This document shows, piece by piece, positions 1 to 9,385 of a DNA stretch of 30,170 nt (positions are counted from its first letter, which is position 1; each line of letters opens with the position of its first letter). Under the pieces are notes generated by a model. It did not search any database and was not told the DNA's origin. It saw only the letters and a program-made list of their open reading frames with translations. The stretch comes from JAEUMD01 sp044222395 (GTDB lineage Bacteria; Pseudomonadota; Alphaproteobacteria; Rhizobiales; Hyphomicrobiaceae). A program made the translations under genes and the position numbers. The stretch covers positions 1 to 30,170 of the forward strand of contig JBGANK010000042.1 of NCBI GenBank assembly GCA_044222395.1, given 5' to 3'.

Positions 1-554
1 ACGTCCTCGAGCAGGCGCTTGCGGCCGAACACGACGTGGGGCGTCTCGGCCAGCTTGTGGAGGAGGTCGAACTCGGTGGGGGTGAGGTGGATCTCGATCC
101 CGTCGAGGTCGACGCGGCGCGTCGAGGGGTCGATCGCCAGCGTGCCGATGCGGATCGCGGAGGGGATGCCGGTGACGCTGCCGGTGGAGCGGTCGGCGCG
201 ACGGAGCAGGGCGCGGATGCGGGCGACGAGCTCGCGCGGCTCAAACGGCTTCACGATATAGTCGTCGGCGCCAAGTTCGAGGCCGAGCACGCGATCGGAA
301 ATGCCGCCGCGTCCTGTCAGAATGATGAGCCCGAAGCGCACGTCCTCCCACAGTTCGCGCACCAGCGTCAGCCCGTTCATGTCGGGCAGTCCGATGTCGA
401 CGATGCACAGCGCCGGTGGATCCCGGCGGATCGACTGGCGCGCCTCGCGGCCGGATGCGAACGTCTGCACCTCGAAGTCGAACTCCTCGAGGGTGCCACG
501 AACCAGGTTGCGGATGTCGGGCTCGTCGTCGATGATGTAGATGCGCTTCTTCAT
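1..554 (-). CDS. OmpR-type response regulator, partial (runs off left edge)
   Basis: A cytoplasmic two-component transcription regulator, cut by the window edge after about 184 codons. The receiver domain (about residues 1-120) has the acidic pair IDDEPD, phosphoacceptor Asp53 in IVDIGLPD, and Lys102 in DDYIVKPF. A winged-helix OmpR/PhoB DNA-binding domain follows, seen from the IRIGTLAIDPSTRRV strand and LTPTEFDLLHKL. Its ATG overlaps the TGA of the upstream kinase gene by 4 bases (ATGA), so the two are translationally coupled and almost certainly a cognate pair. Targets are unknown; the actP-type transporter upstream is a candidate by position only. The C-terminal end of the protein is not visible. 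Confidence 0.9.
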   Translation of the reverse strand, partial: MKKRIYIIDDEPDIRNLVRGTLEEFDFEVQTFASGREARQSIRRDPPALCIVDIGLPDMNGLTLVRELWEDVRFGLIILTGRGGISDRVLGLELGADDYIVKPFEPRELVARIRALLRRADRSTGSVTGIPSAIRIGTLAIDPSTRRVDLDGIEIHLTPTEFDLLHKLAETPHVVFGRKRLLED

Positions 555-1879
555 GAGCCGGAATCCTCCTGCGGAACGCTCTGGGGCGACACGAGGCTTC
601 CGATCGCCTCTCGCAGATCGTGACGGCGCCATGGCTTCATGAGCACGGGCACGTGGGCGAGGTCGTCCGGCAGACGCTCGACCGAGAAGCCGGTCACCAG
701 CACGATGGCGACTTCCGGCTTGGCGGCACGCAGACGTCGCGCCAGATCAAAACCGCCGAGACCTGGCATGACAATGTCCGAGACGACAATGCGGACGTTT
801 TCCACCTGTTCTGCGAGACGCAGCGCCTCGGCGCCGCTTCCAGCTTCAAGGATGGAGAAGCCAAGCGCGTTGAGCTGCTCGCGCATGATGCGGCGCACGT
901 CCTCGTCGTCCTCGGCGACCACTGCGAGCATGCCGCGCCAGGCGCCGTCCACCGCCGCGGGAACAGCAGTTCCAGCCTCAATGGTATCGTCGACGGCGGT
1001 CGACTCCGGCAGTAGCAGAGTGATGGTCGTGCCGCCGGGACCACTGTCGATGCGGATGTAACCTCTCGACTGCTTGACAAAGCCGTACACCATCGACAGG
1101 CCGAGGCCGGAGCCAAGCGACTTGGTCGTGAAAAAGGGCTCGAAGGCGCGCGCCAGTGCTTCTGGAGGGAAGCCGGTGCCTGTGTCCGAGCAGGTGATTT
1201 CGACGTAGTCGCCGGGCACCACCGCCTCGTCGAACGTCGTTCCCTGGGTAATGGCGCGTTGAGACACGGTGAACGAAAGGCGGCCACCATTCGGCATGGC
1301 GTCGCGGGCGTTGAGCGCCATGTTGACGAGCGCATGCTCGAGCTGGCTCTGGTCGGTCAGCGCCCAAGCCGCCTTTGGCATTGCGGCGAAGTCGATGTGA
1401 ATGGCCGAAGGCAACGTCCGGCGAAGCAGTACAACGACCTCGCGCAACAGGCCCGAGACGTCAATGGGCTCGTTGCGCAATGGGTGCTGGCGCGCGAAAG
1501 CGAGCAGACGGCTGGTGATGTCGGCGCCCCGGCGGCTGGCACGCTGGGCCGGCTCCAGATAGGAGTCCAGCCCCTCGACGCGACCGAATTTGTCGCGCGC
1601 CGATGAGAGATTGCCAATGATGATCGACAGGAGGTTGTTGAAGTCGTGCGCCAGACCGCCGGCGAGCTGGCCAACGGCATTGAGCCGCTGAGCCTCTGTC
1701 AGCTTGCGCTCGTTCTCCTTTTCGTCCGTGACGTCACGTGACAGCACAAACATGCCGATGGCTCGTCCATCTGTGCCGACGTGCGGAATGAGCACGTTCT
1801 TGGTAACCACGGATTGGCGCAAGCGATCCAGAAATGCGTAGTCGAATGTCGCCGTCTCGCCGCTGCGCGTGCGTGCCAT
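551..1879 (-). CDS. Hybrid sensor histidine kinase, C-terminal half (kinase plus receiver) after a frame break
   Basis: The first 60 residues are the second half of a PAS domain. Then come a dimerisation/phosphoacceptor helix with His78 in LAHDFNN, and an HATPase with N-box NARDAMPNGG, G1 DTGTGFP, F-box FEPFFTTK and G2 GSGLGLS. A C-terminal receiver has EDDED, an acceptor Asp near residue 366 in VVSDIVMPG, and the conserved Lys in LMKPW. The ATG at 1879 has no ribosome-binding site and directly follows an in-frame TGA, and the PAS fold is cut there. This is therefore best read as the 3' part of one gene starting at 3371, split by a frame shift. It may be a pseudogene, a sequencing error or, less likely, a split kinase. 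The coupled response regulator starts inside its stop codon. Confidence 0.8.
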   Translation of the reverse strand: MARTRSGETATFDYAFLDRLRQSVVTKNVLIPHVGTDGRAIGMFVLSRDVTDEKENERKLTEAQRLNAVGQLAGGLAHDFNNLLSIIIGNLSSARDKFGRVEGLDSYLEPAQRASRRGADITSRLLAFARQHPLRNEPIDVSGLLREVVVLLRRTLPSAIHIDFAAMPKAAWALTDQSQLEHALVNMALNARDAMPNGGRLSFTVSQRAITQGTTFDEAVVPGDYVEITCSDTGTGFPPEALARAFEPFFTTKSLGSGLGLSMVYGFVKQSRGYIRIDSGPGGTTITLLLPESTAVDDTIEAGTAVPAAVDGAWRGMLAVVAEDDEDVRRIMREQLNALGFSILEAGSGAEALRLAEQVENVRIVVSDIVMPGLGGFDLARRLRAAKPEVAIVLVTGFSVERLPDDLAHVPVLMKPWRRHDLREAIGSLVSPQSVPQEDSGS

Positions 1880-3371
1880 TCAGGCGCGAGCCGACAATCG
1901 CCTCCGCCGGTCGGTCAACAAGCTCACGCCAGCCGCGATTGGCAAACTGGATGTGCTCTTCGGCGTCGATGTACGCGACGGCCGCCGGGATCGCATCGAG
2001 TATCAGTCGCTGACGGGCCTCCGCCTCGGTCAGCTCGGCCTGCGATCGCTCCTGTAACGCAACGGCTTGGCGGAGCTGCCGGTTGGCAACCTCGAGTTCA
2101 CTGGTGCGTTCGCTGACGCTGCGGCCGAGCGTTGTTACATTGTCTCGCAAACGCGCGATCATGCCGTCGAAGGCAGACGCCAGCATGCCGATCTCGTCAT
2201 TGCGCGAGACACCGCTGCGGGCATCAAGATCGCCAGAGCGCACGCGGCTGGCCGTCATCGCCAGCTGCTGCAGCGGCTCCACGAGGCGCCGCGCGACGAA
2301 ATAGAGCAGCAGCCCGGCCAGCCCAATGACGGCGGCCGATATGGCCAGAATGCGGTTGCCGACCAGGCGCGAGCTTGCCCGCAGCTGGTCGACATAGACG
2401 GATGAGGCAATGTACCAGTCGAAGTTCGGGAAATGCCTCACCCATGACAGCTTCTCATAGACGTAGTTTCCCGGATCGCTCGGCTTGTCCCACAAATAGG
2501 CCAAGGGTTTGCCGCTGTCGGCGACCGCCTTCAGCTCTTCTGCGATCGAGTGACCGGTGGCCGGATTGGGCCGGGCGCTGAACTCGAAACCCTCGATGTT
2601 GGGGTTCGGGTGAATGAGCATATTTGTCTTGCTGTCGAAGATATACGTGTAGCCTGTACGGGCGATCTGGATGCCGCGCAATGCCGATCGCAGGTCCGTG
2701 ATGGCCTCCGTCTTGCGACGCTCGACCTCGCGATCGATCTCGTCGAGATAGGAGCCGGAGCCGACCACCAGGCCAAAACGCGGCAGATCCTTGAAATAGG
2801 ACAGCTTCTGGGAGGACTGCTTCGAACCGAGCTTGGTCCAGTGATAGGTGTGAAGGCCCTCGCCTTTGCGCCGCGCGATGCCGACGATGGTCGGCAGGAT
2901 TGACGAGCCGTCGGCGTCGAAGATCTTCGAGGCGTCATGGCCGTGGTAGGTCGCGTCCGGATGCGAGACGATCCTGGCGTCGTAATCGGTGACCCAGATG
3001 TAGCCGTCGGTGCCGTAGGTGAACGAACGCACGCCTTCGAAAACAAGTTGCCGCGCCTCGGCATCGGTGATCTCGCCCTTGTCGCGGCGCGCAAACACGT
3101 ACTCGATGTAGCCCGCCGCGATACTAACGACGCTCTTCATCTGCGACTCGAACGAGCGCACCGTCACATTGCGCCGTTCCTCGAGGCTGCCGGACATTCG
3201 GTTCGCCATCTCGAATACGCTGTCAAGGATTGTGCGGCTGGCGTCGAGTTCGATCTGGTAGACGTTGCGCTCGACAAGGGGAACGGCGACGAAATAAATC
3301 GCGGCGGCGAGCGCGCTCAACACCGCGATCATCGCCGAGAAAACCTTAATGAATAGCCGCGAGCGAAGCAT
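1734..3371 (-). CDS. Cache-HAMP-PAS sensory half of the frame-broken hybrid histidine kinase
   Basis: The membrane-anchored input half of the kinase. Residues about 8-30 form a transmembrane helix. A large extracytoplasmic Cache-type region (about 35-315) follows, with two similar modules seen from TYGTDGYIWVTD and ARTGYTYIFDSKTNMLIHPNP. A second membrane helix near 335-355, a HAMP domain (VEPLQQLAMTASRVRSGDL), a coiled coil and the start of a PAS domain (ILDAIPAAVAYIDAEEHI) complete it. Frame quality is lost after about position 1880 on the minus strand, where the sequence stops looking like PAS; the kinase resumes in another frame at 551-1879. The start is the ATG at 3371, which begins the hydrophobic anchor; the longer upstream open frame is not protein-like. 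Cache domains bind small acids, which fits the acetate-type transporter just upstream. That link is inference. Confidence 0.78.
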   Translation of the reverse strand: MLRSRLFIKVFSAMIAVLSALAAAIYFVAVPLVERNVYQIELDASRTILDSVFEMANRMSGSLEERRNVTVRSFESQMKSVVSIAAGYIEYVFARRDKGEITDAEARQLVFEGVRSFTYGTDGYIWVTDYDARIVSHPDATYHGHDASKIFDADGSSILPTIVGIARRKGEGLHTYHWTKLGSKQSSQKLSYFKDLPRFGLVVGSGSYLDEIDREVERRKTEAITDLRSALRGIQIARTGYTYIFDSKTNMLIHPNPNIEGFEFSARPNPATGHSIAEELKAVADSGKPLAYLWDKPSDPGNYVYEKLSWVRHFPNFDWYIASSVYVDQLRASSRLVGNRILAISAAVIGLAGLLLYFVARRLVEPLQQLAMTASRVRSGDLDARSGVSRNDEIGMLASAFDGMIARLRDNVTTLGRSVSERTSELEVANRQLRQAVALQERSQAELTEAEARQRLILDAIPAAVAYIDAEEHIQFANRGWRELVDRPAEAIVGSRLNGTHAQRRDGDIRLRISGSLAPIRGYQERAHSARRHRWTSHRHVCAVT

Positions 3372-3488
3372 GGGTGGCCTTTGCGGGAGGGCCGGACGCT
3401 CATCGAAAGGCGATCCGCGCACTGCATTGATGGACCATCTGTGCGCAGGGGAAAAGCCCCAATGCCCATCTGAGAAGAAATGCAAGCA

Positions 3489-3518
3489 GGGCCACCGCCG
3501 GGGAGACGGCGATGGCCC
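3489..3518 (-). terminator. Hairpin downstream of the actP-type gene
   Basis: An imperfect 11-base-pair GC-rich stem (GGGCCATCGCC with GGCGGTGGCCC, one mismatch) lies 24 bases past the stop of the symporter gene. On the minus strand it is preceded by AAAA and followed by a moderately T-rich stretch (TGCTTGCATTTCTTCT). It may be an intrinsic terminator separating the transporter from the sensor kinase. The T tract is interrupted, so efficiency is uncertain. Confidence 0.45.
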
Positions 3519-3541
3519 TTTTGGTGCGCGAATTGGCGAAC

Positions 3542-5221
3542 TCAATGAGCGGACGCTGCCTCCGCACCGACGCCCGTCTGTGCACGCACGTACTGATCGT
3601 CGAAGGCCGCCTGCTCGGCCTTGGCGCGCATGCTGGTATCGAGCTTGGAGACGACGACGGTGACCAGGAACGCCAGTGTCATGGAGAAAAGCGCCGGGTG
3701 ATCGTAAGGGAATATGGCCTTGGCGTTGCCCAGAACCTTGACCCAAACCGCCGGCGACAGAACGACCAGGGTGACTGCGGCGAGGAGGCCAGCAATGCCG
3801 CCGGCAAGCGCCCCGCTTGTCGTCAGGCCCTTCCAGTACATCGACAGGATCAGGACGGGGAAGTTGACCGAAGCCGCGACGCCGAAAGCCAGGGCGACCA
3901 AGAACGCCACGTTCTGGTCCTTGAAGGCGATGCCGAGAGCGATGGCGGTCAGACCCATGCCGACGGTGGCGATCCGCGACACGGTCATCTCGGAGCCCTC
4001 CTTGGCCCTGCCCTTGGCAATGACGCCGACATAGAGGTCGTGAGCGATCGCCGAGGCGCCAGCAAGTGCCAAGCCCGCCACCACCGCCAGGATTGTGGCG
4101 AAGGCCACGGCGGAGAGGAAGCCGAGCAGCACGTCGCCGCCCATCGCCTTGGCGAGATGCATGACCGGCATGTTGCTGCCGCCCACGATCTTGCCGCCAA
4201 TCTTACCGTCGACCCAGTACTGCGGATCTGCGGCCAGGATCGAAACTGCGCCGAGACCGAGCACGCATACGACGAGGAAGAAGAAACCGATGAGTCCGGT
4301 TGCCACGAACACCGATTTGCGCGCTTCGCGGGCGTTGGGTACGGTGAAGAAGCGCATCATGATGTGCGGCAGGCCGGCGTTGCCGAAAACGATGCCGAGC
4401 GACAGCGATACCGCGGTGATCGGGTCAGACAGAAGCGAGCCTGGGCCCATGATCTTAATGCCGTCATTGTGCACGGAGACGGCCTTCTGCGCCATTGTCT
4501 CCAGATTGAAACCGAAGTGCGCCATGGTGAGCACAAGCAGGATGATGCCGCCGCCGAGCATCAGACATGCCTTGATGATCTGCACCCAGGTCGTGGCGAT
4601 CATGCCGCCGAACATCACGTAGACCATCATGAGGATGCCAACGAGGACGACGGCGTAGTTGTAGGGAAGGCCGAACAGGAGTTGGATGAGCTGGCCGGCA
4701 CCGACCATCTGTACGATCAGATAGAAGCAGACGACGGTCAGCGAGCCGATCGCCGCAAAGGTGCGGATTGGCGTCTTTTCCAGCCGGTAGGAAGCGATAT
4801 CGGCGAAGGTATACTTGCCGAGATTGCGCAAACGCTCGGCCATCAGGAACGTGATGATGGGCCAGCCAACGAAAAATCCGATGGTGTAAATAAAGCCGTC
4901 GAAGCCCTTCGAGAAGACGAGGCTGGAGAGGCCGAGCAGGGTTGCCGCCGACATGTAGTCACCGGCGATGGCAAAGCCGTTCTGCGTGCCCGAGATACCG
5001 CCACCAGCGGTGTAGAAGTCGGCTGCCGAGCGTGTGCGCCGTGCGGCCCAGTAGGTGATGCCGAGCGTCGACAGCACGAACACCAGGAACATGCCGATGG
5101 CGATGACGTTGAGCGGCTGCTGCTCGACCGGACCCGTCGCGGCAGGCGCGGCGAAGACCGGGGTTGTCAGCAGCGTCATCAGGGCTGACGCACTGAGACG
5201 GTTGACGAGATTGAGGCGCAT
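3542..5221 (-). CDS. actP: Solute:sodium symporter, ActP-like (cation/acetate symporter)
   Basis: An inner-membrane sodium:solute symporter family protein of about 559 residues. The N-terminus has a cleavable leader-like segment (LSASALMTLLTTPVFAAPA), then many hydrophobic helices (about 13 expected in the family). Family-typical segments include TAGGGISGTQNGFAIAGDYMSAATLLGLS near the first helices and MMVYVMFGGMIATTWVQIIKACLMLGG in the middle. The association with a DUF485 gene points to ActP-type uptake of acetate or similar short monocarboxylates rather than proline or glucose. The exact substrate cannot be read from sequence. The ATG at 5221 overlaps the TGA of the upstream gene by one base; a GTG one codon earlier is also possible. 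Cotranscription with the DUF485 gene is clear. Confidence 0.88.
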   Translation of the reverse strand: MRLNLVNRLSASALMTLLTTPVFAAPAATGPVEQQPLNVIAIGMFLVFVLSTLGITYWAARRTRSAADFYTAGGGISGTQNGFAIAGDYMSAATLLGLSSLVFSKGFDGFIYTIGFFVGWPIITFLMAERLRNLGKYTFADIASYRLEKTPIRTFAAIGSLTVVCFYLIVQMVGAGQLIQLLFGLPYNYAVVLVGILMMVYVMFGGMIATTWVQIIKACLMLGGGIILLVLTMAHFGFNLETMAQKAVSVHNDGIKIMGPGSLLSDPITAVSLSLGIVFGNAGLPHIMMRFFTVPNAREARKSVFVATGLIGFFFLVVCVLGLGAVSILAADPQYWVDGKIGGKIVGGSNMPVMHLAKAMGGDVLLGFLSAVAFATILAVVAGLALAGASAIAHDLYVGVIAKGRAKEGSEMTVSRIATVGMGLTAIALGIAFKDQNVAFLVALAFGVAASVNFPVLILSMYWKGLTTSGALAGGIAGLLAAVTLVVLSPAVWVKVLGNAKAIFPYDHPALFSMTLAFLVTVVVSKLDTSMRAKAEQAAFDDQYVRAQTGVGAEAASAH

Positions 5222-5529
5222 CACAGAGCCTCCTCAACGATCTCTTGGGTCAGTGCTTCGTAGACCTTGTTGGCGCGGCGGACGTAGAGTCCGGTCAGTA
5301 GCCACGAGCCAATGATGATGAGGGCACCGAACGGAACGCCGACGGTCAGCGTTGCTCCGGGCCACAGCGGGGTACTGAGCAGAGCCGGCTTGAAAGCCAC
5401 GGCCATCATGAAGGAGTAATAGAGAGCAAGCACGACCGCGGTCAGTATCCAGGCGAAACGCGAGCGGTCTGCGGCAAGGGCGGAGAATTTCGGATTGGCT
5501 CTAATCTTCTGGTAGATCTGCGGTGTCAT
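5221..5529 (-). CDS. DUF485 (YjcH-like) membrane protein, partner of the symporter
   Basis: A 102-residue inner-membrane protein with two hydrophobic segments (about 28-48 and 62-84). It shows the DUF485 pattern: NPKF near the start, RFAW before helix 1, and WLLTGLYVRRAN after helix 2. In enterobacteria the homologue yjcH sits directly ahead of actP, as here. Its molecular role is not established; an accessory or stability role for the symporter is usually assumed. A strong Shine-Dalgarno (AAGGGAGG) precedes the ATG. It is the first gene of the transporter unit, so the promoter should lie upstream of 5529. Confidence 0.88.
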   Translation of the reverse strand: MTPQIYQKIRANPKFSALAADRSRFAWILTAVVLALYYSFMMAVAFKPALLSTPLWPGATLTVGVPFGALIIIGSWLLTGLYVRRANKVYEALTQEIVEEAL

Positions 5530-6321
5530 GACGCCTCCCTTGCGTTAGCTAGCCCCGGGCATCGCCGCTCAAGGCCATTTCGACGCGCTTGCCTTCGGGC
5601 CGCCAAGCTCGGCCAATCGCGTCATGACGCGTCATGTCAATCAACCGTTGCGGGATTTTCACGGATTGCTTCAGAAATGTTGCAATCGGCTGGAAGTCGA
5701 CGAAAGTTCAACATGCCGACGTATCCCATCGGGGGCTGGGACACCGTCTTGTGTCGCGGTGGGCCGGGGGGTCCATGCCGCTGCATGATCGTCGCGTAGA
5801 TGAGAAAGGATGCAGTTTCGAACGCAAAGCCGACTTCCAGCGCAGATCGTGAACGCTTCGTCCCGGTCGCGGCTGTTGGCCGGGCGGTTTCAGATCACTG
5901 CGACCGTCGACGGACACATGTGCGTCAAGAATGACCCGCTTCTGCCCTGTGCAAATGCAGTGTGCGTGACAGTCAGAAGGCGCACACCTGATACTCCGGA
6001 CATCGCTCTTCGTGCCTGTGATTCCACACGATCCGCGCGGGTTGCCGCTTGAGTTGAGGTATTGGAAGCAAGTGCGGCGGGTCTGCTCCCGTGTCCAGAC
6101 CACCGTCTTGCCTTGTGTTGGAGCGGCCGGTCTTGACCGACAAACGGGAGTTGCTGCCGACGCGCTCAACCATTCATTTGTCCCAGACCAAGGTCCAGCC
6201 AAGAGCCCCATTTCAGGTGAACTGCACTCTTGCAATCATGGCTGCTGTCGGACCGACCTCTCGCACAGTCCCGTCGAGTAGATATGCAATGACGACGTGC
6301 GGGGGCCAGCGAACTCCGGTA
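5530..6321. other. Gene-free stretch of about 790 bases
   Basis: No convincing gene is seen. Open frames on both strands have no ribosome-binding sites, no recognisable motifs and biased composition. The region is less GC-rich than its surroundings. The end nearest 5529 must hold the promoter of the DUF485-actP unit and contains the palindrome at 5623-5636. The remainder could be a decayed gene or element, but nothing identifies it. Confidence 0.5.
5623..5636. promoter_or_regulatory. 14-base perfect palindrome upstream of the DUF485-actP unit
   Basis: CATGACGCGTCATG is a perfect palindrome ending 94 bases upstream of the DUF485 start codon. It can also be read as a tandem CGTCATGA/CGTCATGT. 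Position and symmetry suit a dimeric transcription factor site for the transporter operon, but the regulator is unknown and chance cannot be excluded. Confidence 0.4.
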
Positions 6322-9000
6322 TCAATCTGCAGCTCCTCCGGGTCGCGGCAACTCCTTGGCAGCCGCAAACACCAGCCGCTGATAGACGAAGCCGATGCCG
6401 ATCAGCACCGCACCGAGGCAGATGAAGGAGAGCGGCCTCCAGATGCCGGTGAGACCCGAGAGGTCGAACAGGAACGCCTTGAGCGTCGCCAGAAGTACCA
6501 GAAGTCCCGAAGCCGCACGCGCCTCGAAACTGTCGCGCACCACGCCGTAACCGAGCAGGATGATGCCGAGCACCAGCCACACCGCCGAATAGGACCACAA
6601 CTCGGCGCTCGACGTCGGCTGGGTCCAATGGATGCTGGCGCCCTGGAACACATGCCGGGTCTCCAGCGTCGTGTAGGCGAAGATCAGGATGATCGCCAGG
6701 ATCGCGCCGAGCGTCATGTAGAGCCGCTGTTCGTTGACGCGGGCATTTCGGGCAAAGACGACGGCGGCGAGCCCAGGCAACAGGTAGGCAAGCATCAGCG
6801 AGGAGAAGACCGCCGGACCGAGCACCGCTTCCCAGTTCAAGTAGGGGTTCTCGCTGAGGAGCAGTCCGGCAAACGTCGCCAGTGCGGCAAGGCCGCCGAA
6901 AATCATCACGGCGATTGCGAACACCGAGTTTCGCCGCCTGAGCTCGATGCTGTTGAGGGTGTAGGCGAAGGTGATGGCGAGCAGGGCCATCAGGCCCGCC
7001 TCAATATGGCCGCTGGCCGGGTTGAAGACATCGCCACCGTTCAGCATGTGACGGATCTGAAAGAAGCCGAGCAGACCGGCGAATACGACGCCGAGGGCAT
7101 CCGAAATCTGTGCGGCAAGATCGATCCGTTCGCGCTTCAGCCAATGCCCCGCGAGGCCGAAGGCGAGCGCGGGCGCGCCATAGCCCAGCAACAGCCAGTT
7201 CATGATCGGTGTGGTGCCGACACCATCGGCGCCCATGATGCGGGGCTCCCACATGACGCGCGCAAGCACGACCAGTCCGAGCGCGGCAACGGCCACTCGC
7301 AACGCCGGGATCTTGGCGTCAATAGCGATCCAGGCAGTTGCCGCTGCGGTGATCGCAAGCGCGACGGTCAGATATCCGCGGTCGAGCGAGAAGACGAAGG
7401 CGAGCGAGATGGCCGCCACGGTTCCAGCCGCAAAAGCCCCTAGGGCCAGCCGCAAGGCCGGGGAGGCCATATCGTCGATCTTGTCCAATCGTGCCGAGAA
7501 TCGCGTTGTGATGCCGTAAAACCCGACTGCCAGAAGCACGGCAATGGCGCCGAACGCGATCGCGCGATCGAACTGGGTGACGCGGAGGTAGCTGTAGACG
7601 AGCGCCAGCAGCGGCGTCACCACGGCAGCAATCGCGTAGGCGCCTGCGACGGGAATTTGTAGGCGCGCGCCTCGCCACAGCGGGATCGTCGCGATGGCCA
7701 AAACACCAAGTGCGAAGACAGCAAGCGTCGTCAGGTAGCCGCGCTGCAGATCGGGCACGCGCACGTAGTCGCCAACCGCCGGCCACAGGTAGTGGGTTTC
7801 GATTGGGCCGCTCAGATCCGGCCACGTGACGGCGACGGCGAGCACGACCAGTCCCGCCAGCACGCTGGCGCTTGCTGCAGGCAGGCTGCGCCAAGCGGTC
7901 GCCGCAAGAATAACGGCGGCGCTTGTGGCGAACAACAGCAGGTCGGCGTCGGTAGAGCGAGTTGCGCCGAGAACGAAGCAAACGAGTAGCGTCAAAGCCG
8001 CAAGGCAAGCAGTCGCCACCCAGTCGAGCCGCGCATCCCGGTCGGCAACGTCCAGATGCGGTTCGACGGCAATGAAGGCTGCCGCGAGCGCGAGCTGCAA
8101 TAGGGTATGCACCATCGCAGGGTGCACTGCCGCTGAGGCGCCTGCCGTGGCAAAAGCCAGGCCCCAGAGCACGGCGCCGACGACCGCTGACGTTGCCAGC
8201 CACAACCAGTGTCTGATCCGCGCGAGGCCATAGGCGGCGGCCGCGACCACAGCAAGGTAAGTGACGAGTGGCCAGTAGGACGGCTGCGGCGAGACGACAA
8301 GCAGCGGTGTCACCAGGGCGCCGGCAAGTCCGAGACCTGCAAGCGCCGGTCCATGCAGTGCGGCCGCCACCATCGTCGCGATGCCCACCGCGCCAAGCAG
8401 CGCGAAGGCGCTGGCCGGTCCAAGAATGCCGTAAAGAGCGTGCGCGGCGTAGATCGTGCCGAAGGCGGCCACCGTGCCAGCGGCGGTCAGCACACTTGGG
8501 ATGTGCGCGCTCGGCACCGCATCGATCGGCAAAACGAACTTGGAACGGCGGAACCATTCGCCAAGACCGACCAGCACGAGGGCCAGCAGCGCGCCGAGCA
8601 TGACGCGGACGCCCGGTCCGAACAGTCCCTGTTCGATCGTATAGCGCACCAGCAGAAGTGCACCGGCTGCAAGCGCGAGCCCGCCGGCCCAGACGGTCCA
8701 GCGCGTGCCCACACGCTGTTCGAGAGATTGCTCGGCCAGTGCCGTTGGCTTGGGTGCTGCTGGTTGAACCGGTGGTGGGCGTGATGGCGGGACGGAGGTT
8801 GGCACTGGGCTCGACGGCGGCTTTTCTGCCTTGGTCGTATCGATCGGCGAAGCGGCTGAAGGAGGTGCTGCTGGACGTGTGCCCGTCAGAAGCGCTCGAA
8901 GGACCGCCACCTCGTCGTCCAGTTTCGCGATCCGCCGCTGCCAGCCGTGCATCGTCCAGACCACGTAACCCAACACGACGATGACAATGAATTCGAGCAT
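6322..9000 (-). CDS. DUF2339 multi-pass membrane protein
   Basis: A protein of about 892 residues. An N-terminal anchor helix (LEFIVIVVLGYVVWTMHGW) leads into a short coiled coil (RIAKLDDEVAVLRALL) and a Pro/Ala/Ser-rich linker (about 45-95). An RVGTRWTVWAGGLALAAGALLLV-type segment opens a C-terminal body of more than 20 predicted membrane helices. This layout is characteristic of DUF2339 proteins, whose function is unknown. Some have been discussed as envelope or polysaccharide-related proteins, and nothing here decides that. I chose the ATG at 9000 because GGAG precedes it at good spacing; a GTG at 9015 would add five residues. It appears monocistronic. Confidence 0.85.
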   Translation of the reverse strand: MLEFIVIVVLGYVVWTMHGWQRRIAKLDDEVAVLRALLTGTRPAAPPSAASPIDTTKAEKPPSSPVPTSVPPSRPPPVQPAAPKPTALAEQSLEQRVGTRWTVWAGGLALAAGALLLVRYTIEQGLFGPGVRVMLGALLALVLVGLGEWFRRSKFVLPIDAVPSAHIPSVLTAAGTVAAFGTIYAAHALYGILGPASAFALLGAVGIATMVAAALHGPALAGLGLAGALVTPLLVVSPQPSYWPLVTYLAVVAAAAYGLARIRHWLWLATSAVVGAVLWGLAFATAGASAAVHPAMVHTLLQLALAAAFIAVEPHLDVADRDARLDWVATACLAALTLLVCFVLGATRSTDADLLLFATSAAVILAATAWRSLPAASASVLAGLVVLAVAVTWPDLSGPIETHYLWPAVGDYVRVPDLQRGYLTTLAVFALGVLAIATIPLWRGARLQIPVAGAYAIAAVVTPLLALVYSYLRVTQFDRAIAFGAIAVLLAVGFYGITTRFSARLDKIDDMASPALRLALGAFAAGTVAAISLAFVFSLDRGYLTVALAITAAATAWIAIDAKIPALRVAVAALGLVVLARVMWEPRIMGADGVGTTPIMNWLLLGYGAPALAFGLAGHWLKRERIDLAAQISDALGVVFAGLLGFFQIRHMLNGGDVFNPASGHIEAGLMALLAITFAYTLNSIELRRRNSVFAIAVMIFGGLAALATFAGLLLSENPYLNWEAVLGPAVFSSLMLAYLLPGLAAVVFARNARVNEQRLYMTLGAILAIILIFAYTTLETRHVFQGASIHWTQPTSSAELWSYSAVWLVLGIILLGYGVVRDSFEARAASGLLVLLATLKAFLFDLSGLTGIWRPLSFICLGAVLIGIGFVYQRLVFAAAKELPRPGGAAD

Positions 9001-9385
9001 GGCGGCTCCGATCACATGCGAAGAAAATTCTTAACACAGACAGATTAACAGGCGTTTCACATCCGCTATGGATTGGTCAATGTCGGCAATTTGACGGTCT
9101 GGCCGCACCGCTCGTATCCAAGTCAAGGTCGGGTCCTACGACGGACTTGCTGTATCAGGCGTCATCCAGGTGCCGGCCTACACGGCGCTGAACTATTCGC
9201 AGGATGCGCGAAGCAACGGTGGGAGGCTGATAGAAAGGTTGGGCGCGGCGCCAAGATTCACATGAGAATCGCTCGCGGGACGCACACGATTGAGAAAGCC
9301 TTGTCCGCAGCGTGGATCAGCATGCGGCCAGGATTGGCGCTGCGTGGAAGGCGTTCGGCGGAGCCTCACGTACCGGCGCGGCAAT
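9001..9385. other. Intergenic region between tRNA-Lys and the DUF2339 gene
   Basis: About 385 bases without a supported gene. On the plus strand a short open frame around 9110-9262 has good codon texture (VSGVIQVPAYTALNY) but no start or ribosome-binding site. It may be the remnant of a lost gene; I cannot assign it to a family. The left end should contain the promoter of the DUF2339 gene. Confidence 0.4.

Noticed and set aside
3512..5188. Plus-strand open frame of 558 codons opposite the symporter gene
   Set aside because: The translation is highly charged and repetitive, whereas the minus strand encodes a recognisable membrane transporter.
5708..6235. Minus-strand 175-codon open frame in the gap before the DUF485 gene
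   Set aside because: No ribosome-binding site, no recognisable motif, composition rich in Ser, Pro, Arg and Cys; treated as non-coding.
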